Shown here: positions 62,331 to 64,000 of the stretch, one piece after another | How the letters are laid out: each line of letters begins with the position of its first letter | Numbering within the stretch: the first letter of the stretch is position 1 | Notes under the pieces: model-generated | Database searches by the model: none | Seen by the model: only the letters and a program-made list of their open reading frames with translations | What the model was told of the DNA's origin: nothing | Assembly: GCA_050248495.1 (NCBI GenBank) | Contig: JBFWSG010000010.1 | Coordinates: 62,001 to 126,000, forward strand | Reading direction: 5' to 3' | Length of the DNA stretch: 64,000 nucleotides | Origin: DASYDU01 sp050248495 | GTDB lineage: Bacteria; Planctomycetota; Planctomycetia; Pirellulales; Lacipirellulaceae | Program-made: the position numbers and the translations under genes

Positions 62331-64000
62331 GTGAATAGCCAGCTCCGAAGTGTCTTCCCAGCGGTGGTTTGCGGCTTGATGCTACTTGCCGCGGACTCCC
62401 ATGTTCCGGCCGCGGAATTGCAGAACTTTATCACCCGCCGCGGTGATCAGCTGATGGACGGAGACAAGCCTTTCCGCTTCATCTCGTTCAACATCCCCAA
62501 CCTGCTCGTGATCGAAGACGCCTTCGAGTTCACCAAGAGCAGCCCCTGGCGCTGGCCGGATGAGTTCGAGATCAACGACGCCCTCGAGTCGGTCCGCCAG
62601 CTGGGCGGCGAGGTCGTGCGAACCTACGTGATTAGCGTTTTCCGCAAAGGCTCGGACATGGGCCAGACTGTCCACGTCTTTGCCCCCGGCAAGTTCAACG
62701 AAGAGGGCTTTGTGGCCCTCGACCAAGTGCTCGCGGCCGCGAATCGCCAGGGTGTCCGCCTGATCATCCCGTTCTACGACCGCGCCCCGTGGATGGGCGG
62801 CCAACCGCAATACGCCGAGTTTCGCGGCAAGCAGACCGACGACTTCTGGACGGACCCGCAATTGATCGCCGATTTCAAAAAGACGATCGAGCACGTGGTG
62901 AATCGCACCAATACAATCACCGGCGTCCCCTACAAAGAAGACAAGGCCATCCTGGCCTGGGAAACCGGCAACGAAATCGACGCCACGCCCGAGTGGACGC
63001 ACGAGATTGCCTCCTACATCAAGAGCCTCGATCCGAACCATCTGGTCGTCGACGGCCGCTCACTGCATGGAATCGAACAGTGGCAAATCGAGGAGCCAGC
63101 GACGGACATCGTCGGCACGCACCATTACCCTTGGGGGCCGGGCTCCGACTTCGTCACCCCGATTCGCAAAGCCCACGCACTGGCGAAAGGCAAAAAGCCT
63201 TACTTCGTCGGCGAGTTCGGCTTCGTCGACACCCCGCATCTGGCGCGAGTGATGGACGCGGTGGTCGCCGACGGCATCAGCGGCGCACTTCTCTGGAGCC
63301 TCCGCTTCCACAATCGCGACGGCGGCTTCTACTGGCACATGGAAGTCGGCACCGGCGGCAATTTTTATAAGGCCTACCACTGGCCCGGGTTCGCCTCCGG
63401 CGCCGCGTACGACGAGACGGCCGTGCTAGAACTCGCACGCGACAAGGCGTTTGAAATTCGCAGCCAGCGGCCGCCGGCGCTCGAACCACCCGCGCCGCCG
63501 AAGCTGCTGCCGATCGCCGATGTAGCGGCCATTTCCTGGCAAGGTTCAACCGGCGCATCGTCCTACGACGTCGAAAGGGCCGAGTCGGCCGACGGGCCGT
63601 GGACCCAGGTGGGCCGCGACGTCACGGACGCCGACGTCCAGTACCGGCCGCTGTTCAGCGATGCCAACGTCGTTCCGGGCAACGCGTACTTCTATCGCAT
63701 CGTGGCCCGCAACGCGTCGGGCGAATCGCCGCCGTCAAACGTCGTCGGGCCGGTCCGGCCGCAGCATCGCACGCTCGTCGACGAGTGCCGCAATCTCGAC
63801 CAACTGGCCGGCCACCGCGGCGACGTTTCCCTGCGGACGGACAACGTCCGCCGCGTACAAGAGGACGCCCACCGCATCGTGCTCGCGCCGGGCGCCGCAA
63901 TCGACTACCGCGTCGCGGGGCCGATCCGGGCCTGGCGAGTCTACGCGTTCGCCGAATCGGAGGAAGCCGAACTTGCGGCCGCGGGCTCGGCCGACGGCGA
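62331..64000 (+). CDS. Secreted GH5-like glycanase, 3' end outside window
   Basis: The frame is open from a GTG at 62331 to the end of the window, 556 codons. AAAGGGG precedes the GTG. A signal peptide (about 1-28, ending VPAA) leads into a GH5-type barrel that starts FITRRGDQLMDGDKPFRF. N214-E215 in WETGNEID is the acid/base, and E295 in VGEFGFVD the nucleophile. The barrel resembles endo-beta-1,4-mannanases. From about residue 385 a fibronectin-type domain follows, and a further domain starts before the window ends. With GH130 and a symporter upstream it fits an extracellular mannanase. Confidence 0.88.
   Translation, partial: MNSQLRSVFPAVVCGLMLLAADSHVPAAELQNFITRRGDQLMDGDKPFRFISFNIPNLLVIEDAFEFTKSSPWRWPDEFEINDALESVRQLGGEVVRTYVISVFRKGSDMGQTVHVFAPGKFNEEGFVALDQVLAAANRQGVRLIIPFYDRAPWMGGQPQYAEFRGKQTDDFWTDPQLIADFKKTIEHVVNRTNTITGVPYKEDKAILAWETGNEIDATPEWTHEIASYIKSLDPNHLVVDGRSLHGIEQWQIEEPATDIVGTHHYPWGPGSDFVTPIRKAHALAKGKKPYFVGEFGFVDTPHLARVMDAVVADGISGALLWSLRFHNRDGGFYWHMEVGTGGNFYKAYHWPGFASGAAYDETAVLELARDKAFEIRSQRPPALEPPAPPKLLPIADVAAISWQGSTGASSYDVERAESADGPWTQVGRDVTDADVQYRPLFSDANVVPGNAYFYRIVARNASGESPPSNVVGPVRPQHRTLVDECRNLDQLAGHRGDVSLRTDNVRRVQEDAHRIVLAPGAAIDYRVAGPIRAWRVYAFAESEEAELAAAGSADG

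Overview
The window reads as a single stretch of a chromosome from a Planctomycetota bacterium, most likely order Pirellulales. The DNA is GC-rich. It carries several lineage hallmarks: two DUF1559 pseudopilin-like proteins with an H-x9-DG tail motif, seven secreted proteins ending in VPEP-type (PEP-CTERM) sorting signals, repeated GDYxxNGxVDAADYTVWRD dockerin-like segments, an SHD1-domain protein, and an ECF sigma/FecR pair. I saw no phage, insertion sequence, CRISPR array or rRNA. One tRNA (Ser-GCT) is present.

Layout. 1-11.3 kb holds housekeeping and envelope genes: a DUF6786-like end, a metallophosphoesterase, a PAS-GAF-receiver protein, an SHD1 protein, hemY, an outer-membrane-like protein and a DUF1573 protein. 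11.6-18.3 kb holds a thioredoxin/NHL protein followed by tyrA, purL and purQ. This cluster is full of small palindromic elements, some built from 7-bp units; four of them lie inside purL or purQ and are translated in frame. 18.3-28 kb holds a secreted GH13 amylase, a small membrane protein, a methyltransferase, a zinc-ribbon membrane protein, holB, a membrane pyrophosphatase and the tRNA.

28.2-64 kb is a run of three polysaccharide-use loci. (1) Chitin/GlcNAc, 28.2-40.4 kb: GH18, a Na+/solute symporter, a GH20-like protein, two paralogous PEP-CTERM proteins, a lipoprotein, a DUF1559 protein, a ROK regulator and a GH20 hexosaminidase. (2) Starch, 40.4-53.8 kb: nine closely spaced minus-strand genes, from DUF1559 and two lipoproteins through a large PEP-CTERM GH13, a duplicated starch-binding-like surface protein and a lipoprotein GH13 to an ABC importer whose binding protein is fused to one permease. 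(3) Mannan, 57.5-64 kb: a LacI regulator with a perfect 12-bp palindrome between divergent promoters, a GH130 phosphorylase, a second symporter and a GH5 glycanase that runs off the window. An ECF sigma/FecR/PEP-CTERM group (54-57.2 kb) separates the starch and mannan loci.

The inferred logic is that secreted or surface enzymes with dockerin-like and PEP-CTERM ends cut the polymer outside or in the periplasm, lipoproteins and binding modules hold it, and ABC or sodium symporters import the products. A DUF1559 gene plus a small Ig-like lipoprotein occurs in both the chitin and the starch locus, which suggests a recurring planctomycete polymer-capture module. The other notable signal is the family of palindromic elements, several made of 7-bp units, that fill spacers, abut start codons and insert into coding sequence.
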